Source: a bacterium (GTDB lineage Bacteria > Desulfobacterota > Binatia > HRBIN30 > CADEER01). Taken from it: a stretch of 64,000 bases of DNA. The translations under genes were made by a program, and so were the position numbers. The stretch is taken from assembly GCA_019637795.1 (NCBI GenBank), contig JAHBUY010000004.1:186001-250000 (forward strand), read 5' to 3'. This document shows positions 1-8,392 of the stretch, one piece after another (within the stretch, counting starts at the first letter, position 1; every line of letters starts with the position of its first letter). Under the pieces are notes generated by a model. It saw only the letters and a list, made by a program, of their open reading frames with translations. It ran no database searches and was not told where the DNA came from.

Positions 1-90
1 GTCGGCGATCCAGTGCCGGCGCCGCGTCGCCGCCAGGGTGGCGAAGGGATCGGCGAGCAGCTCGGGCAGGGTGATGCGCGGGCGGGACAT
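1..90 (-). CDS. Partial hypothetical protein (N-terminus only)
   Basis: An ATG at 90-88 opens a minus-strand frame that stays open to the window edge, giving about 30 residues beginning MSRPRITLPELLADPF. It starts 9 bp after the stop of the patatin gene on the same strand, so it is probably the next gene of that transcription unit. Too little is present to name a family; no clear Shine-Dalgarno is seen. Confidence 0.45.
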   Translation of the reverse strand, partial: MSRPRITLPELLADPFATLAATRRRHWIAD

Positions 91-99
91 GAACGCGCC

Positions 100-1275
100 T
101 CAGCGGGCGCCGCGGGCGGCCGCGGGGGCGCCGCGGCCGGCGGCGAAACGCAGGATGTCGGCGCGGGCCGCGCGGACGTCGGCGCGGCCCGCCGCGATCA
201 GGCGCCCCGTGAAGGCGGGGTCGAAGAGCAGGTAGCTCAGCAGCTCGGTGATCGATTCATCGGTCCCGAGACCGCGCATCAGGTAGCGCACCGCCGGCGG
301 CACGTGGTCGGACAGCTCCGCCGCCACCTCGCCGACGTCGACGGACGGGCGCAGCCAGAGGACGTCGACCCAGCGGAAACTGTCGCTGTCGGGCCCGCTG
401 TGGCAGCTCAGCACGCTGCGATTGACGCGGCCGCTGTGCTCGACGTCGGATTCGATGGCATCGAGCATCACCGCGTCGAGCAGCACGCCGGCGATCTGCG
501 CGATGGTCGGCGGCGGCGGCTTCTTGCGCGCATCCTCGACGCCGGGTCCCTGGACGCCGACCGCCACCACGCGCTCTGCGCCGAGGTTGATCGCCGGGCT
601 CAGCGGCGCGGTGTTGCGGATGCACCCGTCGCCGAAGTGCCGGCCCTCGATGCGCACCGAGGGGAAGAAGATCGGAATCGCGCTCGAGGCCATCAGGTGA
701 TCGATGGTCAGGCGGGCGCGCTCGATGCGCCAGCGGCTCCGCTTCCACAGGCGGATGTCCGGATCGCCGTGCACGAACAGGTAGCCGTTCGACGTGTGGA
801 GGTCGGTGGCCGCGACCGCGGCGGCGTAGAGCGCGCCGCTCTGCACGTGCTCGTCGATGCGCGCCAACGGAATGCGCTTCAGCAGCGTGCGCAGCGGCGC
901 GGTGTCGAGCAGCGATTTCGGCTGCACGCGGCGGAGCGCGCCGCCGAACGAGAGGTCCCATGCCCACCGCGCCCCGATCCGTCCGAGCGAGCGGATGTCG
1001 GTGCGGAAGACGTCGCTGGCGACGATCGTGCTCCACACCTCGATCAGACGCTCGACGCCGGCCGCCAGCGCGTCGGCGTGCGCCGCCAGCATGCCGGCAT
1101 TGATCGAGCCGGCGCTGGAGCCGACGATGATGTCGAACGGCGAGCCCTCGGCGCCGATCATGCCGATGTCGACCAGCCCCTGCAGCACGCCCGCCTGATA
1201 GGCGCCGCGCGCGCCGCCGCCGGAGAGGACGAGCGCCGTGCGCGGCCGGCTGCCGGTGGCGGAGCGTGCGGGCAT
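100..1275 (-). CDS. Patatin-like phospholipase family protein
   Basis: Predicted serine acyl hydrolase of 391 aa. The oxyanion-hole glycine-rich loop GGGARGAYQAG is at residues 19-29, the nucleophile elbow GSSAG at 52-56 (Ser54), and the catalytic Asp is likely D216 in FGDGC, where the family usually has DG[GA]. Patatins use a Ser-Asp dyad to cleave fatty acyl esters of phospholipids or neutral lipids. There is no signal peptide or membrane segment, so it is probably cytosolic or peripheral. The minus-strand neighbour downstream is cut by the window edge. The fold assignment is firm; the substrate is unknown. Confidence 0.93.
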   Translation of the reverse strand: MPARSATGSRPRTALVLSGGGARGAYQAGVLQGLVDIGMIGAEGSPFDIIVGSSAGSINAGMLAAHADALAAGVERLIEVWSTIVASDVFRTDIRSLGRIGARWAWDLSFGGALRRVQPKSLLDTAPLRTLLKRIPLARIDEHVQSGALYAAAVAATDLHTSNGYLFVHGDPDIRLWKRSRWRIERARLTIDHLMASSAIPIFFPSVRIEGRHFGDGCIRNTAPLSPAINLGAERVVAVGVQGPGVEDARKKPPPPTIAQIAGVLLDAVMLDAIESDVEHSGRVNRSVLSCHSGPDSDSFRWVDVLWLRPSVDVGEVAAELSDHVPPAVRYLMRGLGTDESITELLSYLLFDPAFTGRLIAAGRADVRAARADILRFAAGRGAPAAARGAR

Positions 1276-1365
1276 GGCGCCGATGCAACCACGTTCGCCT
1301 CGCCGGGCGCAACCGGTCCGGCCGGCGGCGATTGACTTTCGCGGTCGGCCTGCGACAAGCCGGGC

Positions 1366-1569
1366 ATGCCCAGCCGCACGCCCGAAGGCGGCACGCTGAT
1401 CATCGCCGCGCTGCTCCTCCTCGCCCTCGGCTTCGCCGGCTACTGGATCATGCGCTATGCGCAGACGGGCGGGCCGCCCGACAACATCCTGCCGTACTTC
1501 TCGATCGGCGCGGCGCTGATCGTCGTCGTCGGACTGGCCGTGCTGCTCATCCGCGGCGGCACCCGCTGA
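1366..1569 (+). CDS. Small two-helix membrane protein
   Basis: A 67-aa protein with two hydrophobic stretches, about residues 10-30 (TLIIAALLLLALGFAGYWI) and 46-62 (IGAALIVVVGLAVLLI), joined by a polar Gly/Pro loop. It lies alone on the plus strand, convergent with the GAF protein that ends 9 bp away. No family is recognised and no function is proposed. The compact membrane topology and high third-position GC favour a real gene. Confidence 0.6.
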   Translation: MPSRTPEGGTLIIAALLLLALGFAGYWIMRYAQTGGPPDNILPYFSIGAALIVVVGLAVLLIRGGTR

Positions 1570-1578
1570 CGTTGCGCG

Positions 1579-2346
1579 TCAGCGGGCGTTCGATGCGGCT
1601 CGCCGCGCCACCAGCCAGCCGCGGCCGACGCCGATCAGCGTCACGCCGATGACCAGGCAGAGCGCGCCGATCAGCACCCCGCGGCGGGTCGGCAGCTCCT
1701 CCCACGGCAGCACGCGCGCGCGGTGGTAGAGGGTCGCGGCCGCGGCCAGCACCACCCCGAGCGCCGACAGCGCGACGCCGGCGCTGCGGCAGAAGCCGCG
1801 CAGATCGAGCACCTCGCGCTCGAGCGCGTGGTACAGCGCGGCCTTCTCGTAGGCGACGCCGATCTCGCTGGCGAGGATGTCGAGAAACTCCAGGTCGGCC
1901 GGCTCGAGATGCCCGGCGCCCGGGTTCACCACCTCGAGCACGCCGATGTTGCCGCGGCGGGTGCGCAGCGGCGAGCACAGCAGCGACCGGGTGCGCATGG
2001 CCGTCTGGCGATCGACGGCATCGTAGAAACGCGCATCGGTCGCCGTGTCGGGCACCAGCGCGCTCTCGTCGTGCGACAGCACCCAGCCGGCGATGCCGCG
2101 GTCGGCGGGAAAGCGGATCTCGGCCAGCGCCGCCGCGCTGGCACCGGACGGGCGCTGGCTGGCGACCGGGAAACGGAACTCGCGCCGCGTCGCGTCCAGC
2201 AGCAGCAGCGCGCAGCCCTCGGCCTCGAACAGCTCGCACGTCCGCTGGGTGGCGAAGTGGACCAGCTCGTCGAGGTCGGTGAAGGTCGCCAGCGACCGGC
2301 TGACGTCGGCGAGCAGGTGGAGCTGGCTGGCAGAGTTGGTCGTCAT
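1579..2346 (-). CDS. GAF domain protein with C-terminal membrane helices
   Basis: A 255-aa protein: N-terminal GAF domain at about residues 10-165, then two hydrophobic segments near the C-terminus (about 185-205 and 222-240) ending in a basic tail. GAF domains bind small ligands or mediate signalling; there is no output domain here. The motif RFPADRGIAG and the block TRSLLC-PLR are shared almost word for word with the GAF domain of the sigma-54 activator at 17344-18921, so the two are close paralogues. The start is taken at MTTNSASQ because the upstream extension reads into the divergent SDR promoter region and looks non-coding. Confidence 0.8.
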   Translation of the reverse strand: MTTNSASQLHLLADVSRSLATFTDLDELVHFATQRTCELFEAEGCALLLLDATRREFRFPVASQRPSGASAAALAEIRFPADRGIAGWVLSHDESALVPDTATDARFYDAVDRQTAMRTRSLLCSPLRTRRGNIGVLEVVNPGAGHLEPADLEFLDILASEIGVAYEKAALYHALEREVLDLRGFCRSAGVALSALGVVLAAAATLYHRARVLPWEELPTRRGVLIGALCLVIGVTLIGVGRGWLVARRAASNAR

Positions 2347-2428
2347 CGCGGGCCGCGCTTGTACCCTGGCGCGGGCGTTCCTGCCAACCGTCTGGACCCG
2401 CGGCCGGGCGCCGTCGTATGGGCAGCTC

Positions 2429-3211
2429 ATGACCGCGGCGCCAACGGGCAGGGCCTTCGATCTCAGCGGCAGGGTGGCGGTGATCACCGGCGGCAGCCGC
2501 GGGCTCGGCCTCGCGATCGCCCGCGCCTATGCCGAGGCCGGGGCGCGCGTGGTGATCGCCAGTCGCAAGGCCGACGCGTGCATCGCGGCGGCGGCCGCGA
2601 TCCAGGCGGCGAGCGGCCGCGAGTGCCTCGGCGTCGGCTGTCACGTCGGCCAGTGGGAGGACTGCGATCGCCTCGCCGATCTCGCGTACGAGCGCCTCGG
2701 CCGCGTCGACATCCTGGTGAACAACGCCGGCATGTCGCCGCTCTACGGCGCGCTCACCGAGGTCACCGAGGCGCTCTACGACAAGGTCTTCGCCGTCAAC
2801 CTGCGCGGCGCCTTCCGGCTGGCGACGCGCATCGGTTCGCGCATGGCGGCGGCCGACGGCGGCAGCATCATCAACGTCAGCAGCATCGCCGCCGTCCAGC
2901 CGACGCCGCACGAGCTGCCCTACGCCATGGCCAAGGCCGGGCTGAACGCGATGACCGTCGGCCTGGCGCGCGCCTTCGGCCCGCGCGTGCGGGTGAACTG
3001 CATCATGCCCGGACCATTCATGACCGACATCACCAAGGCCTGGGATCTCGAGGCCTTCGCGCGCACGGCCAGGACGATGATTCCGCTGCAACGCGGCGGC
3101 GAGCCGCACGAAGTGGTGGGTGCCGCGCTCTACTTCGCCAGCGACGCCTCAAGCTACACCACCGGCGCGGTGCTGAAGATCGACGGCGGCCTCGCCTTCG
3201 CGCCGGCGTAA
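2429..3211 (+). CDS. SDR family NAD(P)-dependent oxidoreductase
   Basis: Classical short-chain dehydrogenase of 260 aa. The Rossmann motif is TGGSRGLG (residues 20-27), the NNAG structural motif is at 98-101, and the catalytic Ser151/152 and YAMAK (Tyr165, Lys169) are present. The C-terminal IDGG motif is typical of FabG-like enzymes with an open substrate pocket. It should reduce or oxidise a carbonyl/alcohol with NAD(P)(H); the substrate cannot be read. It is divergent from the GAF protein and followed 25 bp later by a membrane protein. The ATG at 2429 gives the standard SDR N-terminus. Confidence 0.92.
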   Translation: MTAAPTGRAFDLSGRVAVITGGSRGLGLAIARAYAEAGARVVIASRKADACIAAAAAIQAASGRECLGVGCHVGQWEDCDRLADLAYERLGRVDILVNNAGMSPLYGALTEVTEALYDKVFAVNLRGAFRLATRIGSRMAAADGGSIINVSSIAAVQPTPHELPYAMAKAGLNAMTVGLARAFGPRVRVNCIMPGPFMTDITKAWDLEAFARTARTMIPLQRGGEPHEVVGAALYFASDASSYTTGAVLKIDGGLAFAPA

Positions 3212-3236
3212 CCGGCCGGCGCCCGCCGGACGCGCG

Positions 3237-3959
3237 ATGATCCATCTCGGCGCCGTGCTGGCCGGCATCGCCGGCGCCGTCGCCGGCTGGTTCCTCACCG
3301 GCGTCGTCACGCTGTGGATCGCCGGCCTGTGCGGCATGAGCGACTTCGAGGGCGGACGCGGCATGTTCGCCTTCCTCGCCGTCGGGCCGGTCGGCGGCCT
3401 GCTGGGCATGATCGCCGCCGCCTGGGTGGTGTTGCGGCGGCGCCTCGGCCCGCTGCCGGGCGGCCGGTTGCTGCTGCGACTGCTTGCCGTCCTGGCCGCG
3501 ATCGCGGCGCTGACCGCGGCCGGGATCTGGCTGCGGCTCGCGTCGCTCGACACCTACAGCAACCGCCTGCCGCCGCAGCTCGAATTCGAGGTGCGGATTC
3601 CGGCGGCGATGGCGACGGCGCCGGCGGACGTCGCGGTCGAGCTGCACACCGACCGGAACGTCGCCGACGCCCTGCTCGACGACGCCTGGCGCAGCGACGG
3701 CGGCGCGCAGGTGCTCGCCGGCCGCGTCGCTCTGGACTTCAAGACCGCCTCGCGCCTGCTGGTGCTGTCACTGCCCGGACAACCCAAGCGCCTGTTCCGC
3801 CTCCGCCTGCGACGCGATCCCGAGGCGACCCCGGAGCTGGGCGACTGGCAGGGGCCCGACTTTCTCGACGACCCCGGCGCCGCGCAGCCGCAGCGTGCCG
3901 GCGCCGGCGACCCGGTCGCCCTGCGCATCCGCGTCCGCGTCGCCGGCGACGCGCCCTGA
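3237..3959 (+). CDS. Hypothetical membrane protein
   Basis: A 240-aa protein with three predicted membrane helices in the first 105 residues (about 5-30, 44-66 and 80-100) and a soluble C-terminal region of about 130 residues rich in beta-strand-like segments (QLEFEVRIP, VAVELHTD, KRLFRLRLRRD). It resembles small membrane-anchored proteins of unknown function. It follows the SDR by 25 bp and may be cotranscribed with it. It is convergent with the SDR at 3987-4808. No family recognised. Confidence 0.7.
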   Translation: MIHLGAVLAGIAGAVAGWFLTGVVTLWIAGLCGMSDFEGGRGMFAFLAVGPVGGLLGMIAAAWVVLRRRLGPLPGGRLLLRLLAVLAAIAALTAAGIWLRLASLDTYSNRLPPQLEFEVRIPAAMATAPADVAVELHTDRNVADALLDDAWRSDGGAQVLAGRVALDFKTASRLLVLSLPGQPKRLFRLRLRRDPEATPELGDWQGPDFLDDPGAAQPQRAGAGDPVALRIRVRVAGDAP

Positions 3960-3986
3960 TCGCCCCCGGGCACGCCGGTCGTCCGG

Positions 3987-4808
3987 TCAGATCGCGATCT
4001 GCTTCGGCGGGCGCACGACCATCTCGGCGATGTTCACCGTGATCGGCTGGGTCACCGCGAAGAGCACCGCCGCGGCGACGTCCTCGGCACTGCCGAAGAG
4101 CTGCTTCATCTTCGGCTGCAGGGTGGCGATCACGTCGTCCGGCAGGCGGCCGTCCGCCGGCAACTCCACCGACAGGCCCGCCATCTGCACGAAGCCCGCG
4201 ACCACCGCGGGGTCGAAGTGGCGGGCGAAGTTGGTGACGATCGCGCCCGGCATGATGTTGACGACGCGGATCGTGTCGTCCTCCAGCTCGCGCCGCAGGG
4301 TGCTCGAGATGCAGTTCACCGCGTGCTTGGTGGCGCCGTAGACGCCGGAGTCGTTGCGCTGCGCCGCGATCGAGGAGATGTTGACGATGTGCCCCGCGGC
4401 GCCGCACTGGCGCATCGCCCGCACTGCCGCCTGGCAGCCGGCGAGCAACGCCAGGACGTTGGTCTCGAACATGGCGCGCCAGTGCTCGGGATCGGCGTCG
4501 ACGATCGGGCTCGGATGGGAGACGCCGGCATTGTTGACCATGATGTCGACGCGCCCGGTGTCGGCCAGCGCGCCCGCGACCAGCCGGGCGACCGCGCCCG
4601 GTTCGCGCACGTCGAGGCTGACCACGGTGGCGCGGCCACCGCTGGCGGCGATCTGCCGCGCGGCCGCATCCATGTCGGCGCGGGTGCGGCCGGCGAGGTA
4701 GACGTGGGCGCCGGCGGCGCCGAGAGTCTCGGCGATCGCACGGCCGATGCCGCTCGAGGCGCCGGTGACCACGGCGGTCTTCCCGGCCAGCGACGGAGAG
4801 CCTGGCAT
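3987..4808 (-). CDS. SDR family oxidoreductase
   Basis: Short-chain dehydrogenase of 273 aa with cofactor motif TGASSGIG, NNAG motif, active-site NISS and YGATK (Tyr-x3-Lys), and a C-terminal extension ending PPKQIAI. The pattern matches the YdfG/clavulanate-dehydrogenase-like SDRs. The start at 4808 is chosen because AAGGAG lies 8 nt upstream; the longer reading frame has no such site. It is divergent from the TetR gene at 4909, with operator-like repeats between them, so TetR control is likely (inference). Confidence 0.92.
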   Translation of the reverse strand: MPGSPSLAGKTAVVTGASSGIGRAIAETLGAAGAHVYLAGRTRADMDAAARQIAASGGRATVVSLDVREPGAVARLVAGALADTGRVDIMVNNAGVSHPSPIVDADPEHWRAMFETNVLALLAGCQAAVRAMRQCGAAGHIVNISSIAAQRNDSGVYGATKHAVNCISSTLRRELEDDTIRVVNIMPGAIVTNFARHFDPAVVAGFVQMAGLSVELPADGRLPDDVIATLQPKMKQLFGSAEDVAAAVLFAVTQPITVNIAEMVVRPPKQIAI

Positions 4809-4873
4809 GCGAAGCTCCTTTCCGCTGGCGCGCACGCGCCCAGCGAACGACGGGTGGAACGACGCGGCGGTAA

Positions 4874-4899
4874 TTGACGTTGTGGACGTCTTTTGTCAA
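4874..4899. promoter_or_regulatory. Operator-like nested inverted repeats between SDR and TetR genes
   Basis: TTGAC (4874-4878) and GTCAA (4895-4899) form an outer inverted repeat; inside it GACGT (4876-4880) and ACGTC (4886-4890) form another. On the minus strand 4899-4894 reads TTGACA, a perfect -35 hexamer pointing at the SDR. The arrangement suits autoregulation by the adjacent TetR protein. The repeats are seen directly; the binding protein is inferred. Confidence 0.5.
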
Positions 4900-4908
4900 C
4901 AACGCCGC

Positions 4909-5529
4909 ATGCCGCGTCCGGCCGTCGTCACCCGCGAGCGCATCCTGAGCGCCGCCTTCGACCGCTTCGCCCGCTATGGTTTCCGCCGCACGTCGATGGC
5001 CGACATCGCGGGAGCGGCGGGGATCTCGCGCGCCGCCCTGTACCTCCAGTTCCGCAACAAGGCGGCGATCTTCCGGGCGCTGTCGGCGGAGCTGCACGAC
5101 GCCGCGGCGGGGGCGGCGGAGACCGCGCTCACGGGCGCGGCGCCGCTCGCCGAGCGCCTGTGCGCGGCGGTCGAGGCCAAGAGTCTGCGCTTCGTCGAGA
5201 TCGCCTACGGTTCGCCGCACGGCAGCGAGTTGCTCGACGAGAGCAATCGCCTGTGCGGCGACCACCCGGCCGGCGCGGAGCAACGCTTCCGGGCCGCCCT
5301 GACGCGCGTATTCCGCCGCGCCGCCGCCGCCGGCGAGGTCGATCTGGCATCGGCCGGCCTCACCCCCGCCGCCGCGGCGGAGCTGTTCACCCGCAGCGTC
5401 TCCGGGCTGAAGGGGCCCGGCATCACGGTCGACGCGTATCGGGCACACGTGGCGGCCCTGGCGCAGGTGTTCACCGCCGGGCTGCGCCCGGCGCGTTCCG
5501 CCCGCGCCGCCCGGCGGCGGGGCGACTGA
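4909..5529 (+). CDS. TetR/AcrR family transcriptional regulator
   Basis: A 206-aa regulator. The N-terminal TetR HTH (residues about 8-55) contains ILSAAFDRFARYGFRRTSM, then ADIAGAAGISRAALYLQF with the typical recognition-helix ending; the rest is the helical ligand-binding domain. It is divergent from an SDR gene with a 100-bp gap that holds nested inverted repeats, so it probably represses the SDR and itself. The start ATG at 4909 gives the usual short basic arm. The effector is unknown. Confidence 0.93.
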   Translation: MPRPAVVTRERILSAAFDRFARYGFRRTSMADIAGAAGISRAALYLQFRNKAAIFRALSAELHDAAAGAAETALTGAAPLAERLCAAVEAKSLRFVEIAYGSPHGSELLDESNRLCGDHPAGAEQRFRAALTRVFRRAAAAGEVDLASAGLTPAAAAELFTRSVSGLKGPGITVDAYRAHVAALAQVFTAGLRPARSARAARRRGD

Positions 5530-5783
5530 TCGCCGCGACGAGGCCTTCGAGGCGGCGCGGGGGCTGGCGGCGCGCGACCTCGGCGCCGCCGAGCCCCCTC
5601 GCCGACCGCCGCGGGATCGCCGGCCCGCCGATCTCGAAGTGCAAGAGAACCTGCTCCCGCGCCCGGGGCGCCGGGTTCGACGCGGGCCGCGCGGGATCGG
5701 GCGCAGGCAGTTTCGAGAGCAGGCTTGCGTGACGCGCTTCCGCGGTGCTCTGCATCGAAGCACCTGCGACGCGGAGGCCGCGC

Positions 5784-6827
5784 ATGAACGACCCAATCGA
5801 CGACGCCTACACCCTGCTCCTCGAATACGGCCCCGAGTACGGGCCGTTCGCGTTCTCCAACCACGCGCCGATGGCGGTCGAGGCGATGGTGCGCCTCGAC
5901 CGCGCCGACGCGGCCAGCGCGTGGCTCAGGCGCTATGCCGCGCAGCTCGCACCACAACCGACGCCGCGGCAGCCGATCGAACCGCAGGCGTGGGAGGCGG
6001 CGCTCGGCGACGAAGCGCGCTTCGCGGACTGGCGGCTGCTCTTCGACCGCGAGTTGGCGACCCAGCCGTGGCGCGCGGTCCTCGAGGCCTGGGCGCCGCG
6101 CCTGGCTCCGGGTCTGATCGGCGCCGCCCTGCATGGCGTCTTGCGCGCCGCGCACGCCACCCGCGCCCTCGGCGACCGCGACACCGCGCCGCGCCGGCGT
6201 GAGCTCGCGCAGGGCCTGGCCTACTGGGCGGCGACCTATCACGCGCTGCCGACGGGAGCGCCGGCCGCGGTCGCGCGGACGCCGGCTGATGCCCTGCGCG
6301 CCCTCCCCTTCCTGCCCGCCGCGGCGCGACGGCTCGACGGGTCGATCGTCGCTGCCCTCGCGCCGCTGCGGGATTTCACGCCGTTCCACGCCGCGCTCGG
6401 CCTCATCGACGTCGCCGCCGCCGATCCCGACGCGCTGCTGTCCGACATCACCGCCGCGCTCGCCGGTGCCTACCTGGCCAACGTCCAGCCCACCACGCTG
6501 ATCGCCCTGATCCACTTCGTCACCGGTCCGAGCGCGGTCCGCCTGCTCTTCCCGCACGTTGCCGACGCGACCCGCCGCACGCTGCTCGCCCATGCCTGGC
6601 AGGCTGGCGCGGCGCTCTATTGCGTGTACGGCAGCGACCCGGAGCCCGGCCGCCCGAGCGCGGCGCAGCCGTCGCGCGCGGCGCTCATCGACGGCGCCGT
6701 CGGCAGCGGCGACGAGCACGCGATCAAGCTCGTCGAGGCCTGCCTGCGCGAGGACGCCATCCGACCCGCTCCGGCGTACCGAGCGGCGGCGCATGACGCC
6801 CTGACGCGCCTCGGGTCGGCGGCATAG
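5784..6827 (+). CDS. Questin oxidase family-like protein (DUF4243)
   Basis: A 347-aa protein. The pattern YGPEYGPFAFSNHAPMAVEAM near the N-terminus and the block ITAALAGAYLANVQPTTLIALIHFVTGPSAVR near residues 215-250 recall the questin oxidase-like family, whose fungal members carry out Baeyer-Villiger-type ring opening of anthraquinones without an obvious flavin motif. It is largely helical, with no signal peptide. The ATG at 5784 is preceded by GGAGG. It sits between a TetR gene and the palindrome-controlled P450 operon. The family assignment is by recognition of sequence pattern; the substrate here is unknown. Confidence 0.65.
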   Translation: MNDPIDDAYTLLLEYGPEYGPFAFSNHAPMAVEAMVRLDRADAASAWLRRYAAQLAPQPTPRQPIEPQAWEAALGDEARFADWRLLFDRELATQPWRAVLEAWAPRLAPGLIGAALHGVLRAAHATRALGDRDTAPRRRELAQGLAYWAATYHALPTGAPAAVARTPADALRALPFLPAAARRLDGSIVAALAPLRDFTPFHAALGLIDVAAADPDALLSDITAALAGAYLANVQPTTLIALIHFVTGPSAVRLLFPHVADATRRTLLAHAWQAGAALYCVYGSDPEPGRPSAAQPSRAALIDGAVGSGDEHAIKLVEACLREDAIRPAPAYRAAAHDALTRLGSAA

Positions 6828-6838
6828 CCCGTCAGACG

Positions 6839-6862
6839 ATTACATTGCGATCGCAATGTAAT
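6839..6862. promoter_or_regulatory. Perfect 24-bp palindrome, probable TetR operator
   Basis: Positions 6839-6862 are a perfect palindrome with half-site ATTACATTGCGA. It ends 19 bp before the ATG of the oxidoreductase-TetR-P450 operon, and TGTAAT at its right end resembles a -10 hexamer. It is an AT-rich island in very GC-rich DNA. TetR dimers bind such sites; the TetR encoded at 7742-8380 in the same operon is the obvious candidate (inference). Confidence 0.8.
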
Positions 6863-6881
6863 TCGTGGTAGCCCGACGCCC

Positions 6882-7745
6882 ATGGTGGCGCGGGTCGGGT
6901 TCATCGGTCTCGGCAACATCGGCCAACCGATGGCGGCTCGCATCGTCGACGGCGGCTTCGCGACCACGGTCCACGACCGCCGGCCGGAGGCGTGCGTGGC
7001 GCTGGCGGCGCGCGGCGCGCGGGTCGCGGCATCGCCGGCGGTGCTGGCGACCGACGCGGAGGTGATCGGCATCTGCGTCCGCGACGACGCCGACGTCGAG
7101 GCCGTCCTGCACGGCCCCGACGGCCTCCTGGCCACTGCGGCGCCGGGGACGGTGCTCGCCATCCACAGCACCATCACGCCGCGGACGGTGCGCGTCTGCG
7201 GCGCGGCGGCGGCGGCGCGGGGGCTGACGCTGCTCGATGCCCCGATCACCGGCGGCGCCGCCGGCGCCGAGAACGGGACGCTCACCTACATGGTCGGCGG
7301 CGACGCGGCGGCGCTCGAGCGCTGTCGGCCGGTGTTCGCCACCGCCGCCGCCCGCATCGTCCACACCGGCGCGCTCGGCACCGGGGCCGCCACCAAGCTG
7401 TGCAACAACCTGATGCTCTATCTGGAGCTGCTCGCGGCGCGCGAGGCGGCGGCGCTGGCGCGCCGCGTCGGCGTCGACGTGGCGACGCTGATCGAGGTCA
7501 GTCGGTCGGGGCACATCATGACCGACGCGATGGCCGGGGTGATCGCGTTTGCCGATCGGCTGGCCGCGGCGCCCGACGACCCGGACCTGATGGCGCGCGC
7601 CCGCCACTTCACGGCGCTGGCGGACAAGGACCTCGGCGTCGCGCTTGCGTGCGCCGCCGACGAGGGCCTCGCCCTGCCAGGCACGACGACCTGCCGCGGC
7701 TTGATGGCGAGCGTCTACGGGCTGCCCGACGGGACGCCTCGGTGA
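6882..7745 (+). CDS. NAD(P)-dependent oxidoreductase, 3-hydroxyisobutyrate dehydrogenase family
   Basis: Beta-hydroxyacid dehydrogenase of 287 aa. It opens with the Rossmann motif VGFIGLGNIGQPMA, has the substrate-loop region DAPITGGAAGAENGTL (residues about 121-136), and the catalytic-lysine motif GAATKLCNNLML. Such enzymes oxidise 3-hydroxy acids with NAD(P)+. It is the first gene of a three-gene operon: its stop overlaps the GTG start of the TetR gene (GTGA), and a P450 gene follows. The palindrome immediately upstream suggests TetR control. Confidence 0.92.
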   Translation: MVARVGFIGLGNIGQPMAARIVDGGFATTVHDRRPEACVALAARGARVAASPAVLATDAEVIGICVRDDADVEAVLHGPDGLLATAAPGTVLAIHSTITPRTVRVCGAAAAARGLTLLDAPITGGAAGAENGTLTYMVGGDAAALERCRPVFATAAARIVHTGALGTGAATKLCNNLMLYLELLAAREAAALARRVGVDVATLIEVSRSGHIMTDAMAGVIAFADRLAAAPDDPDLMARARHFTALADKDLGVALACAADEGLALPGTTTCRGLMASVYGLPDGTPR

Positions 7746-8380
7746 CGGCGGCGACGTTGGCACGACCGCGGGCGCCGCGCACGCGCCGCACGCAGGCCGA
7801 GCGCAGCGCGACGACGCGTGCCCGCATCGTGCGCGCCGTGGTCGAGTGCGTCGGCGAGCTCGGCTTCCAGCGCACCACCGCCGGCGCCATCGCGCGGCGG
7901 GCCGGCGTCACCTGGGGCGCGGTGCAGCATCACTACGGCGGCAAGGACGGCATCCTCGTGGCGGTGCTCGACGACACGTTCGCGCGCTTCGCCGAGCGCT
8001 TCGACGGGTTTCCCGCCGCACTCCCGCTGCGCGAGCGGACCGCCCGTTTCGTCGACTGCGCGTGGGCCCACTTCGGCAGCCCGCACTACCGCACGACGCT
8101 GGAGATCCTCTTGCACACCCTCCCGACCCACACGTCGAAGGGCGCCCCGGGACTGCAGGGCCACATGCTCGATGCCTGGGACGCCTTGTGGGGACGGATC
8201 TTCGCCGACCATCCGTTGCCTCGCCGCCGCCGCGCCGTCCTGGCGCAATATACCGTGAGTGTCCTCACCGGTCTGGCGATGCACCGCGTGCTGCAGGGAC
8301 CGAACGCGGTCGAGCCGCGCCCCCACCTCGCGCTGCTCGCCGCGACGCTGGTGAACGAGCTCGCGTCCGCTGCCCGCTGA
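7742..8380 (+). CDS. TetR/AcrR family transcriptional regulator
   Basis: A 212-aa regulator with a GTG start that overlaps the stop of the upstream dehydrogenase. The N-terminal HTH (residues about 25-75) reads ARIVRAVVECVGELGFQRTT, then GAIARRAGVTWGAVQHHYGGK; the recognition helix WGAVQHHYGGKDGIL is the family hallmark. The C-terminal domain is helical. Its gene lies inside the operon whose promoter carries a perfect 24-bp palindrome, so autoregulation is likely. The ligand may be a substrate or product of the P450 that follows. Confidence 0.93.
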   Translation: MTAATLARPRAPRTRRTQAERSATTRARIVRAVVECVGELGFQRTTAGAIARRAGVTWGAVQHHYGGKDGILVAVLDDTFARFAERFDGFPAALPLRERTARFVDCAWAHFGSPHYRTTLEILLHTLPTHTSKGAPGLQGHMLDAWDALWGRIFADHPLPRRRRAVLAQYTVSVLTGLAMHRVLQGPNAVEPRPHLALLAATLVNELASAAR

Positions 8381-8392
8381 AGGAGAAGGCCG

